Origin: Marinobacter caseinilyticus
GTDB lineage: Bacteria; Pseudomonadota; Gammaproteobacteria; Pseudomonadales; Oleiphilaceae
Assembly (NCBI RefSeq): GCF_011074955.1
Contig: NZ_WUQJ01000019.1
Coordinates: forward strand, 109,678-173,677
Direction: 5' to 3'
Length of the DNA: 64,000 nucleotides
Shown: positions 51,091-64,000 of the stretch, in pieces
Layout: each line of letters begins with the position of its first letter
Numbering within the stretch: position 1 is the first letter of the stretch
Made by a program: the position numbers and the translations under genes
The notes under the pieces: model-generated
Seen by the model: only the letters and a program-made list of their open reading frames with translations
The model's database searches: none
What the model was told of the DNA's origin: nothing

Positions 51091-51112
51091 CTCTGTTCCC
51101 ATGATCGACATG

Positions 51113-51142
51113 ACGCCCAGCCGGAACGGACTGGGCGTTTTT
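51113..51142 (+). terminator. Intrinsic terminator after clpB
   Basis: ACGCCCAG (51113-51120) pairs with CTGGGCGT (51131-51138), followed by TTTT and AT-rich sequence, 23 nt after the clpB stop. Confidence 0.85.
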
Positions 51143-51176
51143 ATATCTCTCTGGCTAATACGGCCAGGGCTCGGGC

Positions 51177-51635
51177 TTATTCGGCAGCCGGACCACAGTT
51201 TTTATCGGCGATGTCCTGATGTTTTTCGCGCTGCTCGTCAATCTCCTCTGGCGACAAATAACGCTGTTCGCCGTTTTCTTCCACGCGAATTCGGGCATTG
51301 GAATTCATAATGCTGAGATTGCTGCGGGCGGTTTCACAATTTGCCTTGCGCTGTTTCTGACGGGCTTCCTCGACCGCAGACAAATTGGCGCGCTCCACTT
51401 TACTTTGTTTGCGTTCGTCCAGTTTTTGCATCTGCTCCTGGGCACTCGGCGAAGCGTTCTCCGAGTTTGGCCGACCGGTGCGGACATTGACGGATTCGGC
51501 GTTCTGTCCGACGGGTTGACGATCGCCAAAGTGGGTGACACCACGATCGTCGGTCCACTTATAAACAGAAGCACTGAGTGCCAGCGCAGGCGACATCATC
51601 AGAATGAGGGCAACTACAAATACTTTGGTTGTCAT
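51177..51635 (-). CDS. DUF4124 domain-containing exported protein
   Basis: 152-aa protein with a signal peptide (MTTKVFVVALILMMSPALALSA) and then the DUF4124 pattern VYKWTDDRGVTHFGDRQP just after cleavage, a short beta-hairpin common in proteobacterial periplasmic proteins. The remainder is a charged helical region rich in Gln, Glu, Lys and Arg (about residues 60-130) with two cysteines (NCETARSNL and NCGPAAE) that could form a disulfide. Function unknown. GTG four codons upstream is also possible; ATG at 51635 is chosen for the cleaner signal peptide. It converges on clpB. Confidence 0.85.
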   Translation of the reverse strand: MTTKVFVVALILMMSPALALSASVYKWTDDRGVTHFGDRQPVGQNAESVNVRTGRPNSENASPSAQEQMQKLDERKQSKVERANLSAVEEARQKQRKANCETARSNLSIMNSNARIRVEENGEQRYLSPEEIDEQREKHQDIADKNCGPAAE

Positions 51636-52122
51636 GAATACACTCACAAAACGTTTGCTGAAAACGACCGAACATTTCGGTTAGCGCTCTGGGTCATGAT
51701 GGTGCCACGTTGCACGAATCATTTCTTCAGCTTAGTTCAAAACTCTTAATAAATGCACGTGCCAGTTGGCGAATGCTGACGTTAATGTTGGCCACCGCTA
51801 TTGACACGGAGTTTCCCGCTGTCAAAATTACCGATTGCCTGAAAACTGGGGCTAATACGGCAGGTAACCCCGAGCAGTATTCCCCGTTGATTACCACACT
51901 GAACGCTCCGTGCACCGCGCGGAAAATGGTTGCATTTGCGTGTAACCCGTTGATTGGCCGTCCTCCGGAACCCTCAGGAGTGTGCGGTTGGCCAGGAGAC
52001 AACCTCTCGTCTAATGGTGTGGCGGAACATCCGGTCCAGCTTTCACAAGAAGCTTTTGTGCCGGGTATCCAGGCAACCGGGAGAATTTCCGGCACATTCA
52101 CTCGTAATAGAGGGTAAACAAC
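51636..52122. other. Undecided 490-nt region before ilvI
   Basis: No gene can be called with confidence. Two reading frames overlap antiparallel: plus 51710-52117 (135 codons, no good ribosome site) and minus 51727-52101 (124 codons, GTG start). Neither translation resembles a family I know, and neither has a signal peptide or motif. A perfect TTGACA at 51801-51806 with a 17-nt spacer to AAAATT suggests a weak promoter toward ilvI, and CACAA...TTGTG near 52045-52061 is a short hairpin. The region may be an untranslated leader of the ilv genes; ilvB-linked structured leaders are known in marine gammaproteobacteria (inference only). Confidence 0.4.
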
Positions 52123-53841
52123 GTGGAGTTATTGTCTGGCGCCGATATGCTGATTCGGTCCCTTCAAGACGAAGGCATCGAATACATATACGGCTATCCG
52201 GGTGGCGCAGCGCTGCATATTTATGACGCGCTGTTTAGGCAGGACAAAGTCAAACATATTCTGGTCCGACACGAGCAGGCCGCTGTCCACATGGCAGACG
52301 GGTACGCTCGTGCAACTGGAAAACCGGGCACCGTACTGGTGACCTCGGGTCCTGGCGCCACAAATACCATTACCGGCATTGCAACGGCCTTCATGGACTC
52401 CATTCCGATGGTGGTCTTGTGTGGTCAGGTTGCCTCGACGCTGATTGGCGAAGACGCGTTTCAGGAAACCGATATGATTGGTGTTTCCCGACCGGTAGTA
52501 AAACACAATCTGAGCGTGCGTCATCCGGAAGAAATTCCAGAGGTGGTTGCCAAGGCCTATTATATTGCAGCGACAGGGCGCCCCGGACCGGTTGTTGTGG
52601 ATATCCCAAAGGATATGACCACGCCCAATGAGCGCTACGAGTATCTGTACCCTAAAAAGGTCAAGCTGCGTTCCTACAATCCGGCCATTCGAGGCCACGC
52701 GGGGCAGATTAAAAAAGCCGTCGATATGATGGTGGCAGCCAAACGCCCGGTAATCTATGCCGGCGGTGGTGTTGTGTTGGGTAAGGCCTCAAAACAGCTG
52801 GCAGACCTGGCTCATTTGCTGGGTTGTCCAGTGACCAATACCCTAATGGGGATTGGCGGGTTTCCCGCATCTGACAAGCAGCACATCGGCTGGCTGGGCA
52901 TGCATGGCACCTACGAGTCCAATATGGTCATGCACCACTCGGATCTGATCCTGTGTGTGGGCGCGCGTTTCGATGACCGTGTGACCAATGCGACGGAGAA
53001 GTTCTGTCCGGGCGCACGAATCGTTCACATTGATATCGATCCCGCTTCTATTTCCAAAACCATCAACGCCGATGTTCCGATTGTTGGCCCGGTGGATGCG
53101 GTCTTGAAAGAGATGATTGGGCTGGTCAAGGAAAGCGCGGAAAAACCGGATGCGGAAGCATTGGCGGCCTGGTGGAAGCAAATAGAGGAGTGGCGGGCGT
53201 TTCATGGCATGCGTTATGAAACCAGCGACACTCACATCAAACCCCAGGAAGTGGTGGAAGCGGTTTGGCGTTTAACCGGCGGTGACGCCTATGTCACCTC
53301 GGATGTCGGTCAGCACCAGATGTTTGCCGCCCAATACTATAAATTCGACAAACCCAACCGCTGGATCAACTCCGGTGGCCTTGGCACCATGGGGTTCGGC
53401 TTGCCCGCTGCTATGGGCGTCAAACTTAACTTTCCCGATGACGAAGTGGTTTGTTTCACCGGTGAGGGCAGTATCCAGATGAACATTCAGGAGCTGTCCA
53501 CCTGCAAGCAATACAACTTGCCGGTTAAGATCGTCAACCTGAACAACCAGGCGCTGGGCATGGTTAAGCAGTGGCAGGATATGAACTACGAGTCTCGTCA
53601 CTCTCAGTCTTACATGGGATCATTGCCCGATTTCGTGAAACTTGCAGAGGCCTACGGCCATGTGGGTATCCGGATCGACAAAAAGGAAGACCTTGAACCA
53701 AAGCTCAAGGAAGCCTTTGCCATGAAAGACAAGCTGGTGTTCCTCGATATCTATGTTGATCCCTACGAGCATGTGTATCCCATGCAAGTGGCTCGTGGCT
53801 CAATGAAAGATATGTGGCTCAGCAAAACGGAGAGGGTCTGA
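52123..53841 (+). CDS. ilvI: Acetolactate synthase large subunit
   Basis: ThDP enzyme (AHAS III type) making acetolactate or acetohydroxybutyrate, the first common step to valine, leucine and isoleucine. 572 aa. Seen: [25 protein letters not shown] with the FGYPGGA-like ThDP loop, the catalytic glutamate in [20 protein letters not shown], and the ThDP/Mg motif [21 protein letters not shown]...NLNN (GEGS in place of GDGS, as in pseudomonads from memory). Start is GTG at 52123, with AGAGGG 8 nt upstream. ilvH follows 5 nt after the stop. Confidence 0.96.
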   Translation: MELLSGADMLIRSLQDEGIEYIYGYPGGAALHIYDALFRQDKVKHILVRHEQAAVHMADGYARATGKPGTVLVTSGPGATNTITGIATAFMDSIPMVVLCGQVASTLIGEDAFQETDMIGVSRPVVKHNLSVRHPEEIPEVVAKAYYIAATGRPGPVVVDIPKDMTTPNERYEYLYPKKVKLRSYNPAIRGHAGQIKKAVDMMVAAKRPVIYAGGGVVLGKASKQLADLAHLLGCPVTNTLMGIGGFPASDKQHIGWLGMHGTYESNMVMHHSDLILCVGARFDDRVTNATEKFCPGARIVHIDIDPASISKTINADVPIVGPVDAVLKEMIGLVKESAEKPDAEALAAWWKQIEEWRAFHGMRYETSDTHIKPQEVVEAVWRLTGGDAYVTSDVGQHQMFAAQYYKFDKPNRWINSGGLGTMGFGLPAAMGVKLNFPDDEVVCFTGEGSIQMNIQELSTCKQYNLPVKIVNLNNQALGMVKQWQDMNYESRHSQSYMGSLPDFVKLAEAYGHVGIRIDKKEDLEPKLKEAFAMKDKLVFLDIYVDPYEHVYPMQVARGSMKDMWLSKTERV

Positions 53842-53846
53842 TCGCC

Positions 53847-54338
53847 ATGCGTCGCATCATATCTGTGTTGTTGGAAAACGAACCGGGTGCGTTGTCGCGA
53901 GTTGTAGGCCTGTTCTCTCAGCGGAACTACAACATCGAGACGTTGACCGTGGCGCCGACAGAAGACGAGACATTGTCCCGGCTTACCGTCACGACGACCG
54001 GTTCGGACAGGGTTATTGAGCAAATCACGAAACAGCTCAATAAATTGATTGAAGTGGTCAAGCTGGTTGATCTCACTGAAGGGGCGCATATCGAGCGGGA
54101 GTTGATGTTGGTCAAGCTGAAGGCGACAGGGTCTCAGCGTGCCGAAATCAAGCGAACGGTCGATATCTTCCGCGGTCAGATTGTCGATGTTACTAGCACC
54201 GTTTATACGGTCCAGCTGGCGGGCAATAGCGAAAAACTGGATGCCTTTATTCAGTCTGTGGGGACGTCCGGTGTGCTGGAGGTTGTGCGAACAGGTGTTT
54301 CTGGCATCGCCCGTGGTGAAAAAGTATTAAGTTTGTAG
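53847..54338 (+). CDS. ilvH: Acetolactate synthase small (regulatory) subunit
   Basis: Regulatory subunit that gives valine sensitivity and full activity to IlvI. 163 aa. Seen: an N-terminal ACT domain (MRRIISVLLENEPGALSRVVGLFSQRNYNIETLTVAPTED) with the valine-site loop, and the C-terminal dimerisation domain (ERELMLVKLKATGSQRAEIKRTVDIFRGQIVDVT). ATG at 53847 chosen over an in-frame upstream codon inside ilvI; AGAGGG lies 10 nt upstream, within the ilvI end. Confidence 0.96.
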   Translation: MRRIISVLLENEPGALSRVVGLFSQRNYNIETLTVAPTEDETLSRLTVTTTGSDRVIEQITKQLNKLIEVVKLVDLTEGAHIERELMLVKLKATGSQRAEIKRTVDIFRGQIVDVTSTVYTVQLAGNSEKLDAFIQSVGTSGVLEVVRTGVSGIARGEKVLSL

Positions 54339-54392
54339 CGCTTTTTTCGATGTATTCTTTCTTATGGCCTACGCGCCAGATAACGAAAATAG

Positions 54393-55418
<1,026 letters not shown>

Positions 55419-55433
55419 GCCGCCAGGCTGATC

Positions 55434-55465
55434 GCAAAAACGCGGCTTTCGGGCCGCGTTTTTGC
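55434..55465 (+). terminator. Intrinsic terminator after ilvC
   Basis: A 13-bp perfect stem, GCAAAAACGCGGC (55434-55446) with GCCGCGTTTTTGC (55453-55465), with a T5 run in its 3' arm, 16 nt after the ilvC stop. Confidence 0.85.
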
Positions 55466-55495
55466 GTTTGGACACATGGGGCTGGCAAGTTCAGC

Positions 55496-55501
55496 TATAA
55501 T
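55496..55501 (+). promoter_or_regulatory. Candidate -10 element for pssA
   Basis: Perfect TATAAT 29 nt before the pssA start, just after the ilvC terminator. A TTGGACA-like hexamer lies too far upstream (about 21 nt), so the -35 is unclear. Confidence 0.45.
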
Positions 55502-55530
55502 GCAGCCACAAGTTTTTCGGGAAGAATGGA

Positions 55531-56352
55531 ATGACAGCTAAGAAAGATGCATCTAACAGCGCGATGACACCGGATCATGACCTGGCCGATGGCGAAGTCA
55601 TTGAGGAGGAGTTGGTCGGGGGTGCGCCGGTAAGACGAAAGGGTATTTATCTGCTGCCTAATTCGCTGACAACCGCCTCTCTTTTTTCAGGGTTTTACGC
55701 CATCGTGTCGGCGGCCAATGGCATGTTCGACAACGCGGCCATCGCTATTTTCATCTCGATGATTCTTGATGGGCTTGATGGTCGGGTAGCCCGCATGACC
55801 AACACCCAGAGCAAGTTTGGTGAGGAATATGACAGCCTCGCGGACATGGTGGCGTTTGGTGTTGCCCCTGGCATGGTGGCCTTTTTCTGGTCGCTTAATG
55901 GCTTGAATCAGTTTGGCTGGGCGATCACTTTTATATACGTCGCCGGTGCGGCCTTAAGGTTGGCCAGATTCAATACGCAAATTGGCTCAGTGGACAAAAA
56001 GTTCTTTGTGGGTTTGCCCAGTCCAGCCGCAGCCGCTGCGGTTGCAGGTTTGGTCTGGTGCTTCCATGCCTACGAGCCATCCAGCTGGCTCACGCTACTG
56101 ACCATTATTGTGGTTGGTGGCGCCGGGGTATTGATGGTTAGCAATATTCTGTACCGCAGCTTCAAGGACCTGGATCTGCGCGGCAGGGTGCCTTTCGCGA
56201 CGATTCTGGTGGTCGTGCTGATATTTGTGGTGGTGGCCGTTGACCCTGGCACAGTCTTGTTCACGGTATTTCTTGTTTACGCATTGTCTGGACCGCTACG
56301 GGCGCTGACCAGGAAACTTCGTCATACGACAGCGCCCGAAACCAAAAATTAG
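55531..56352 (+). CDS. pssA: CDP-diacylglycerol-serine O-phosphatidyltransferase
   Basis: Integral membrane enzyme making phosphatidylserine from CDP-diacylglycerol and serine, the precursor of phosphatidylethanolamine. 273 aa with several hydrophobic segments after a charged 45-residue N-terminal tail. The CDP-alcohol phosphatidyltransferase motif is complete: DGLDGRVARMTNTQSKFGEEYDSLAD (about residues 80-105). This is the Bacillus-type membrane PssA, not the phospholipase-D-like E. coli enzyme. GGGAAG precedes the ATG. Next to ilvC, as in pseudomonads. Confidence 0.94.
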   Translation: MTAKKDASNSAMTPDHDLADGEVIEEELVGGAPVRRKGIYLLPNSLTTASLFSGFYAIVSAANGMFDNAAIAIFISMILDGLDGRVARMTNTQSKFGEEYDSLADMVAFGVAPGMVAFFWSLNGLNQFGWAITFIYVAGAALRLARFNTQIGSVDKKFFVGLPSPAAAAAVAGLVWCFHAYEPSSWLTLLTIIVVGGAGVLMVSNILYRSFKDLDLRGRVPFATILVVVLIFVVVAVDPGTVLFTVFLVYALSGPLRALTRKLRHTTAPETKN

Positions 56353-56451
56353 TCCGGTTTTACTGCACCCCGGGCGGCTTTGGTCGCACCGGGAATTAGT
56401 TAGAGTGATTCCGGTCAACTAAGGGTAAACCCTTTCTCTCGGAGTCATTCA

Positions 56452-57426
56452 ATGATTATAAAGAAACGACCCGCCTGGTCTTTGCCGCACTCCCAAGTGA
56501 CACCTGAGTCTGTATTCCTGAACCGACGAAGATTTATGACTGGAGCGCTAGCGGCGACGGCCGCGTTGGCGTTGCCGGGTTACGGTGCTGCCGGCAGCTT
56601 GCCGGTGCCGGGCGAAATGTTGAAGTACAAAAAAATGCCTGACTGGTCAACGGATGAAGGTTTGACGCCATACGAAGACGCAACGTCATACAACAATTTC
56701 TATGAGTTTGGCACGGATAAAGGCGATCCCAAACGCTACGCCTCTGCCTTAAAGACAGCGCCGTGGACGGTGACGGTGGAAGGCGAGTGTAGCAAGGGTG
56801 GGGAGTATGCCCTTGAGGACATACTCAAGCCGCATGATTATCAGGAGCGGATTTATCGACTTCGATGCGTCGAAGCCTGGTCCATGGTGGTGCCCTGGAT
56901 CGGTGTGCCGCTGGCCGATTTGTTGACGCAATTTGAGCCGACCCCAAGAGCCCGTTATGTCTATTTTGAAACGTTGTTCGAGCCTGAGCAAATGCGGGGC
57001 CAGCGATCCGCGTTCAGCACCATCGACTGGCCCTACCGGGAGGGCCTGAGGATGGATGAGGCAATGAACGAATTGAGCTTTATGGCGGTTGGGCTCTATG
57101 GCAAAACGTTACCGAATCAGAATGGTGGCCCCATGCGCCTGGTGGTGCCGTGGAAGTATGGTTTCAAGAGCATCAAGTCAATCGTCAAAATTCGCTTTCA
57201 GGAAACCCGGCCCAAAACTACCTGGGAATTGATTGCGCCCAGCGAATATGGGTTCTACGCCAATGTTAATCCCGAAGTGGATCATCCGCGCTGGAGTCAG
57301 AAGCGTGAACGACGCCTGCCCTCAGGGTTGTTTTCCGTTAACTGGATGGATACGCAAAAATTCAATGGCTATGGGGATCAGGTAGCTCAGCTCTACCGGG
57401 GTATGGACCTGAAAAGGTTCTTCTGA
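56452..57426 (+). CDS. msrP: Protein-methionine-sulfoxide reductase catalytic subunit MsrP
   Basis: Periplasmic molybdopterin enzyme that reduces methionine sulfoxide in exported proteins, rescuing them after hypochlorite or other oxidants. 324 aa. Seen: a Tat signal with consecutive arginines (NRRRFMTGALAA, R25-R27) and a hydrophobic stretch; the molybdenum-ligand cysteine C139 in YRLRCVEAWSMVVPW; and KYGFKSIKSIVKIRF near the C-terminus. GGAG precedes the ATG. Its stop overlaps the msrQ start by one base (TGATG at 57424-57428). Confidence 0.96.
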   Translation: MIIKKRPAWSLPHSQVTPESVFLNRRRFMTGALAATAALALPGYGAAGSLPVPGEMLKYKKMPDWSTDEGLTPYEDATSYNNFYEFGTDKGDPKRYASALKTAPWTVTVEGECSKGGEYALEDILKPHDYQERIYRLRCVEAWSMVVPWIGVPLADLLTQFEPTPRARYVYFETLFEPEQMRGQRSAFSTIDWPYREGLRMDEAMNELSFMAVGLYGKTLPNQNGGPMRLVVPWKYGFKSIKSIVKIRFQETRPKTTWELIAPSEYGFYANVNPEVDHPRWSQKRERRLPSGLFSVNWMDTQKFNGYGDQVAQLYRGMDLKRFF

Positions 57427-58055
57427 TGGCAAGGGGCCGATTAATGGCGTCATCGGAAAGCAGGGCGCTTGGCTTTCACTTGTCGATAGCTGTGCTTGCA
57501 TGTGTACCCGGCCTCATTCTGGTGTCAGATATGCTTTACAGCCGACTCGGGCCGGACCCGGGGGAGGTTGTCACCAAGTCGCTCGGCATGGCCGCTTTTC
57601 AGCTGCTGCTCGCAACGCTCTGCCTGACACCTTTACGCAAACTGACAGGATGGCCGGGTTGGTTGCGAGTCCGCCGCATGCTGGGGTTATTCAGTTTTTG
57701 TTACGCGGCACTGCATGTTTTGGCATTTTTCCAATTCATTATTGGTTGGCAGGATTTGTGGTCCAGCTTTACCAGGCGCCCTTACATCATTTTTGGCCTT
57801 ATTGCGTTCGTCATAATGGTGCCTCTAGCGGCAACCTCCAGCAAAGCAATGATGAGAAGGCTGGGTAAGCGCTGGAAGGTATTGCACCGAGGTGTCTATA
57901 TCGTCGCAGTGTCGGCCTGGGTGCATTTTCTCTGGCAGGCCCGTAGTGATGTGGGTGAAATGCTGGCGTACGGATTTTTGCTGTTGTTTTTGCTGGTAGC
58001 CCGAGTGATATGGTCTTCCGCTTTTAAGCGACGATTTGTTTCCGGGGTCCAATAA
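57426..58055 (+). CDS. msrQ: Haem-binding membrane subunit MsrQ
   Basis: Inner-membrane b-type cytochrome that feeds electrons from the quinone pool or flavins to MsrP. 209 aa with six hydrophobic segments and histidines positioned as haem ligands (YAALHVLAFFQF, LHRGVYIVAVSAWVHFLW). Ferric-reductase-like domain, as in E. coli YedZ. Translationally coupled to msrP. Last gene before the rrn operon. Start is ATG at 57426; an in-frame ATG six codons later is also possible. Confidence 0.95.
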   Translation: MARGRLMASSESRALGFHLSIAVLACVPGLILVSDMLYSRLGPDPGEVVTKSLGMAAFQLLLATLCLTPLRKLTGWPGWLRVRRMLGLFSFCYAALHVLAFFQFIIGWQDLWSSFTRRPYIIFGLIAFVIMVPLAATSSKAMMRRLGKRWKVLHRGVYIVAVSAWVHFLWQARSDVGEMLAYGFLLLFLLVARVIWSSAFKRRFVSGVQ

Positions 58056-58152
58056 TCCTGCTTGTTTGAGGGTTATTTGACCAGGTTGATCGGATAGTGG
58101 GCAGGCGCATAGGGGAAACCCGCAACAGCTGTAAATTAGTTTTAAAACCGCG

Positions 58153-58180
58153 TTGACACGGCGGCCAAGGTCTGTAGAAT
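58153..58180 (+). promoter_or_regulatory. rrn promoter P1
   Basis: Perfect TTGACA (58153-58158), 16-nt spacer, TAGAAT (58175-58180), then a GCGCATCTCG discriminator. An A/T-rich stretch just upstream (58131-58148) resembles an UP element. This is a textbook strong stable-RNA promoter, 287 nt before 16S. Confidence 0.88.
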
Positions 58181-58274
58181 GCGCATCTCGCTTGAGGGAC
58201 AGGGCCAGCGGGCCGGCCTCAGGGGATGTTTAACCGCTTGAATTGATTGATGTTTAAGAGATTCAAATTAGCGG

Positions 58275-58302
58275 TTGACAAGGTCGGGAAACGCTGTAGA
58301 AT
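58275..58302 (+). promoter_or_regulatory. rrn promoter P2
   Basis: Perfect TTGACA (58275-58280), 16-nt spacer, TAGAAT (58297-58302), and GCGCACCTCG discriminator, nearly copying P1 122 nt upstream. A/T-rich sequence before it (about 58240-58272) resembles an UP element. Confidence 0.88.
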
Positions 58303-58328
58303 GCGCACCTCGATTGGGCAAACGCCCC

Positions 58329-58340
58329 GCTCTTTAAAAA
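58329..58340 (+). promoter_or_regulatory. boxA antitermination site in the rrn leader
   Basis: GCTCTTTAAAAA matches the rRNA boxA core recognised by NusB/NusE. It lies between promoter P2 and the 16S processing stem, the usual place. nusB is encoded at 13143-13628. Confidence 0.7.
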
Positions 58341-58342
58341 GT

Positions 58343-58364
58343 TGATCAAGTAATTCGTGTGGGC
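58343..58364 (+). other. 16S rRNA processing stem, 5' arm
   Basis: Complementary over 22 nt, without mismatch, to 60033-60054 after the 16S gene. The two arms form the long helix that RNase III cuts to release pre-16S rRNA. The stretch 58365-58466 between it and 16S holds leader sequence with no gene. Confidence 0.85.
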
Positions 58365-58466
58365 GCTGGCTGAGGTATTTCGGCAAGAAATATCAAGACA
58401 GCGACTCGTCGAACATTGAGTTTTGTCTTGAGCAAGAATCGCGATCTTCGGATTGCAGTATGATTT

Positions 58467-60007
<1,541 letters not shown>

Positions 60008-60032
60008 AACGAAGCCGAATATTTCGGTCAGA

Positions 60033-60054
60033 GCCCACACGAATTACTTGATCA
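60033..60054 (+). other. 16S rRNA processing stem, 3' arm
   Basis: Pairs with 58343-58364 across the 16S gene to make the RNase III stem; see that entry. Confidence 0.85.
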
Positions 60055-60115
60055 GCGGAAAAGAGAGCAAAGGGTCTTTCAGGCCCGACTTGGCTTGTCT
60101 TGCGCAAGCAAAACC

Positions 60116-60192
<77 letters not shown>

Positions 60193-60272
60193 AAATCGTC
60201 CAGCTCGGCGTTATCGAATGACTTGCATAGCAGGCTATGCGGCACCATCCGATGTCTTGATCTGAACGATTT
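60193..60272. repeat. 80-nt imperfect palindrome between the spacer tRNAs
   Basis: Starts directly after the tRNA-Ile CCA. Outer arms AAATCGT (60193-60199) and ACGATTT (60266-60272), middle ATCGAATG facing CATCCGAT, and inner GCATAGC-AG-GCTATGC (60225-60240) make one long imperfect hairpin. The design resembles a small palindromic repeat (REP or MITE-like). No second copy was noticed in this window. Confidence 0.6.
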
Positions 60273-60322
60273 CCGGGTTCGATTCTGGTTGACAGACGAA
60301 CGCGGATGCGCCGAACAGGGTT

Positions 60323-60411
60323 TGTTAATCTAGGCGCAGTGAGAGTGAGAGAAGGCGTGATCCTCGAGGGATCATGACGGAAGCGAACGAACGCTGCAAC
60401 GACGAGTAACA
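60323..60411. repeat. Second structured element between the spacer tRNAs
   Basis: Bounded by TGTTA (60323-60327) and TAACA (60407-60411), with an inner hairpin CGTGATCC-TCGAG-GGATCATG (60356-60376) that includes one G-U pair. It carries purine-rich GAGAGTGAGAG sequence. Together with the preceding palindrome it makes the tRNA-Ile to tRNA-Ala gap 237 nt. Confidence 0.4.
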
Positions 60412-60429
60412 GGCACTGTGCAAGCAGAC

Positions 60430-60505
60430 GGGGCTATAGCTCAGCTGGGAGAGCGCCTGCCTTGCACGCAGGAGGTCAGCGGTTCGATCCCGCTTAGCTC
60501 CACCA
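60430..60505 (+). tRNA. tRNA-Ala (anticodon TGC)
   Basis: 76 nt with encoded CCA. Acceptor GGGGCTA with TAGCTCC, anticodon TGC at 60463-60465, T-arm GGTTCGATCCC. Nearly identical to E. coli tRNA-Ala(UGC). Second spacer tRNA. Confidence 0.98.
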
Positions 60506-60642
60506 AAACGCCTGAAACACCCAAGCGAATACCTGAACACGTTCCCCCTGGGAAGTGTCAGTGTACAGAAACAAGATTTTCAGTAGTGTGACAGAGTGAA
60601 TTGTTACCGCTGAAGGCCTTCTTTCTGATCACTGGTCAGACA

Positions 60643-60654
60643 TGCTCTTTAACA
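60643..60654 (+). promoter_or_regulatory. boxA antitermination site before 23S
   Basis: TGCTCTTTAACA, a perfect match to the E. coli rrn boxA, about 190 nt before 23S. It reloads the Nus complex for the long 23S transcript. Confidence 0.85.
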
Positions 60655-60658
60655 ATGT

Positions 60659-60671
60659 GGACAAGATTGAA
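60659..60671 (+). other. 23S rRNA processing stem, 5' arm
   Basis: GGACAAGATTGAA is the exact complement of TTCAATCTTGTCC at 63786-63798 beyond the 23S gene; the pair forms the RNase III substrate for 23S release. Confidence 0.8.
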
Positions 60672-60843
60672 ACATCCGAGAGGATTCATTTCATTATCTC
60701 CGAAATGGATTCATCTCAATTGATAACGATCAAGCGTTATCCGGTGTTGTCGTTGAAGTGTTGTGTATAACACCTGCGACTGATCTTGAATTTGCTGCGC
60801 CTTCGGGTAGGTGGATGAGAGAACAGTTGTCTTGGGGTTATAT

Positions 60844-63738
<2,895 letters not shown>

Positions 63739-63785
63739 ATAACACCCAAGACAATTGCGGATACCGCAACGGTCGTTATCAAGAA

Positions 63786-63798
63786 TTCAATCTTGTCC
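63786..63798 (+). other. 23S rRNA processing stem, 3' arm
   Basis: Pairs with 60659-60671; see that entry. It lies between 23S and 5S. Confidence 0.8.
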
Positions 63799-63818
63799 CA
63801 ACCAGTGATCAAACGTTT

Positions 63819-63936
63819 TGTCTGACGACTATAGCGATTTGGAACCACCTGATCCCATACCGAACTCAGCAGTGAAACAGATCAGCGCCGATGGTAGTGT
63901 GGCATTGCCCATGTGAGAGTAGGTCATCGTCAGACT
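63819..63936 (+). rRNA. rrf: 5S ribosomal RNA
   Basis: About 118 nt. Terminal stem GTCTGACG with CGTCAGAC; core CCGAACTCAG and GTGAAAC, then AGCGCCGATGGTAGTGTGG and GAGAGTAGG are all classical. Follows 23S as last gene of the operon. Confidence 0.97.
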
Positions 63937-63946
63937 CTTAATACCC

Positions 63947-63981
63947 AAAACCCCAGCAGCTTACCCTGCTGGGGTTTTTTT
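63947..63981 (+). terminator. Intrinsic terminator of the rrn operon
   Basis: CCCCAGCAG (63951-63959) pairs with CTGCTGGGG (63966-63974), preceded by AAAA and followed by a T7 run. Strong terminator 11 nt after 5S. Confidence 0.92.
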
Positions 63982-64000
63982 ATGGCCCGCCAAAAGGCCG

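Larger units (their letters stand above)
60506..60842 (+). other. Spacer between tRNA-Ala and 23S
   Basis: 338 nt with no gene. It holds the second boxA (60643-60654), the 5' arm of the 23S processing stem (60659-60671), and the long precursor leader sequence running up to 23S. Nothing else was recognised. Confidence 0.7.

Noticed and set aside
60325..60540. Minus-strand 71-codon frame with a GAKRDRTADLLRARQALSQL-like sequence
   Set aside because: This is the well-known false protein produced by reading antisense through tRNA-Ala.

Overview
The window reads as one contiguous chromosomal segment of a free-living, probably marine, Gram-negative gammaproteobacterium. Evidence: gammaproteobacterial 16S, 23S and 5S rRNA with tRNA-Ile and tRNA-Ala in the spacer; housekeeping genes in an order that, from memory, closely follows Pseudomonas (ispB / rplU-rpmA-obgE-proB-rpsT-murJ-ribF-ileS-lspA-fkpB-ispH / fimU-pilVWXY1E / pilRS / bamD-rluD-pgeF-clpB, and ilvIHC-pssA-msrPQ-rrn); and lineage-flavoured extras (a WS/DGAT acyltransferase, a DUF6316 mini-protein, a short class I IlvC). 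Genus cannot be fixed from what I can see; Marinobacter- or Saccharospirillum-like relatives are plausible. No CRISPR array, transposase, integrase, phage gene or plasmid origin was seen.

Layout. 1-5197: 3' end of gltB, then gltD (glutamate synthase), hemE and a small PilZ protein. 5209-8246 (minus): ettA-radA. 8462-15115: glyA, then nrdR-ribD-ribBX-ribH-nusB-thiL-pgpA, tightly packed with overlapping stop/start codons; ribE is absent from its usual slot. 15136-20028: an accessory stretch (DUF6316, DUF2057 lipoprotein, WS/DGAT, LysR regulator divergent from a glutathionyl-hydroquinone reductase). 20073-32372: ispB and the ribosomal protein / Obg / proline / murein flippase / flavin kinase / IleRS / lipoprotein signal peptidase / isoprenoid block. 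32528-43771: type IV pilus minor pilins, the PilY1 adhesin, and the PilS-PilR two-component system. 43877-51090: nadE, bamD, rluD-pgeF and clpB with a heat-shock promoter. 51177-58055: DUF4124 protein, an undecided spacer, ilvI-ilvH-ilvC, pssA and msrP-msrQ. 58056-63981: a complete rrn operon with tandem promoters, boxA sites, processing stems and a terminator.

How the genes work together. The pilus block holds the parts that prime and tip the fibre (FimU, PilV, PilW, PilX, PilE, PilY1) with the sensor-regulator pair that in relatives controls pilin transcription. ribD, ribBX and ribH supply three riboflavin steps and ribF turns riboflavin into FMN/FAD. ilvI, ilvH and ilvC give consecutive branched-chain amino acid steps. 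msrP/msrQ repair oxidised periplasmic methionines. BamD, LspA, MurJ and PssA all serve envelope assembly.

No clearly new multi-gene system was found. The features most worth a second look are a carbohydrate-binding-like insert inside the PilY1 von Willebrand domain, two palindromic elements between the rrn spacer tRNAs, the undecided 490-nt region before ilvI, the altered acyltransferase motif, and the absence of ribE.
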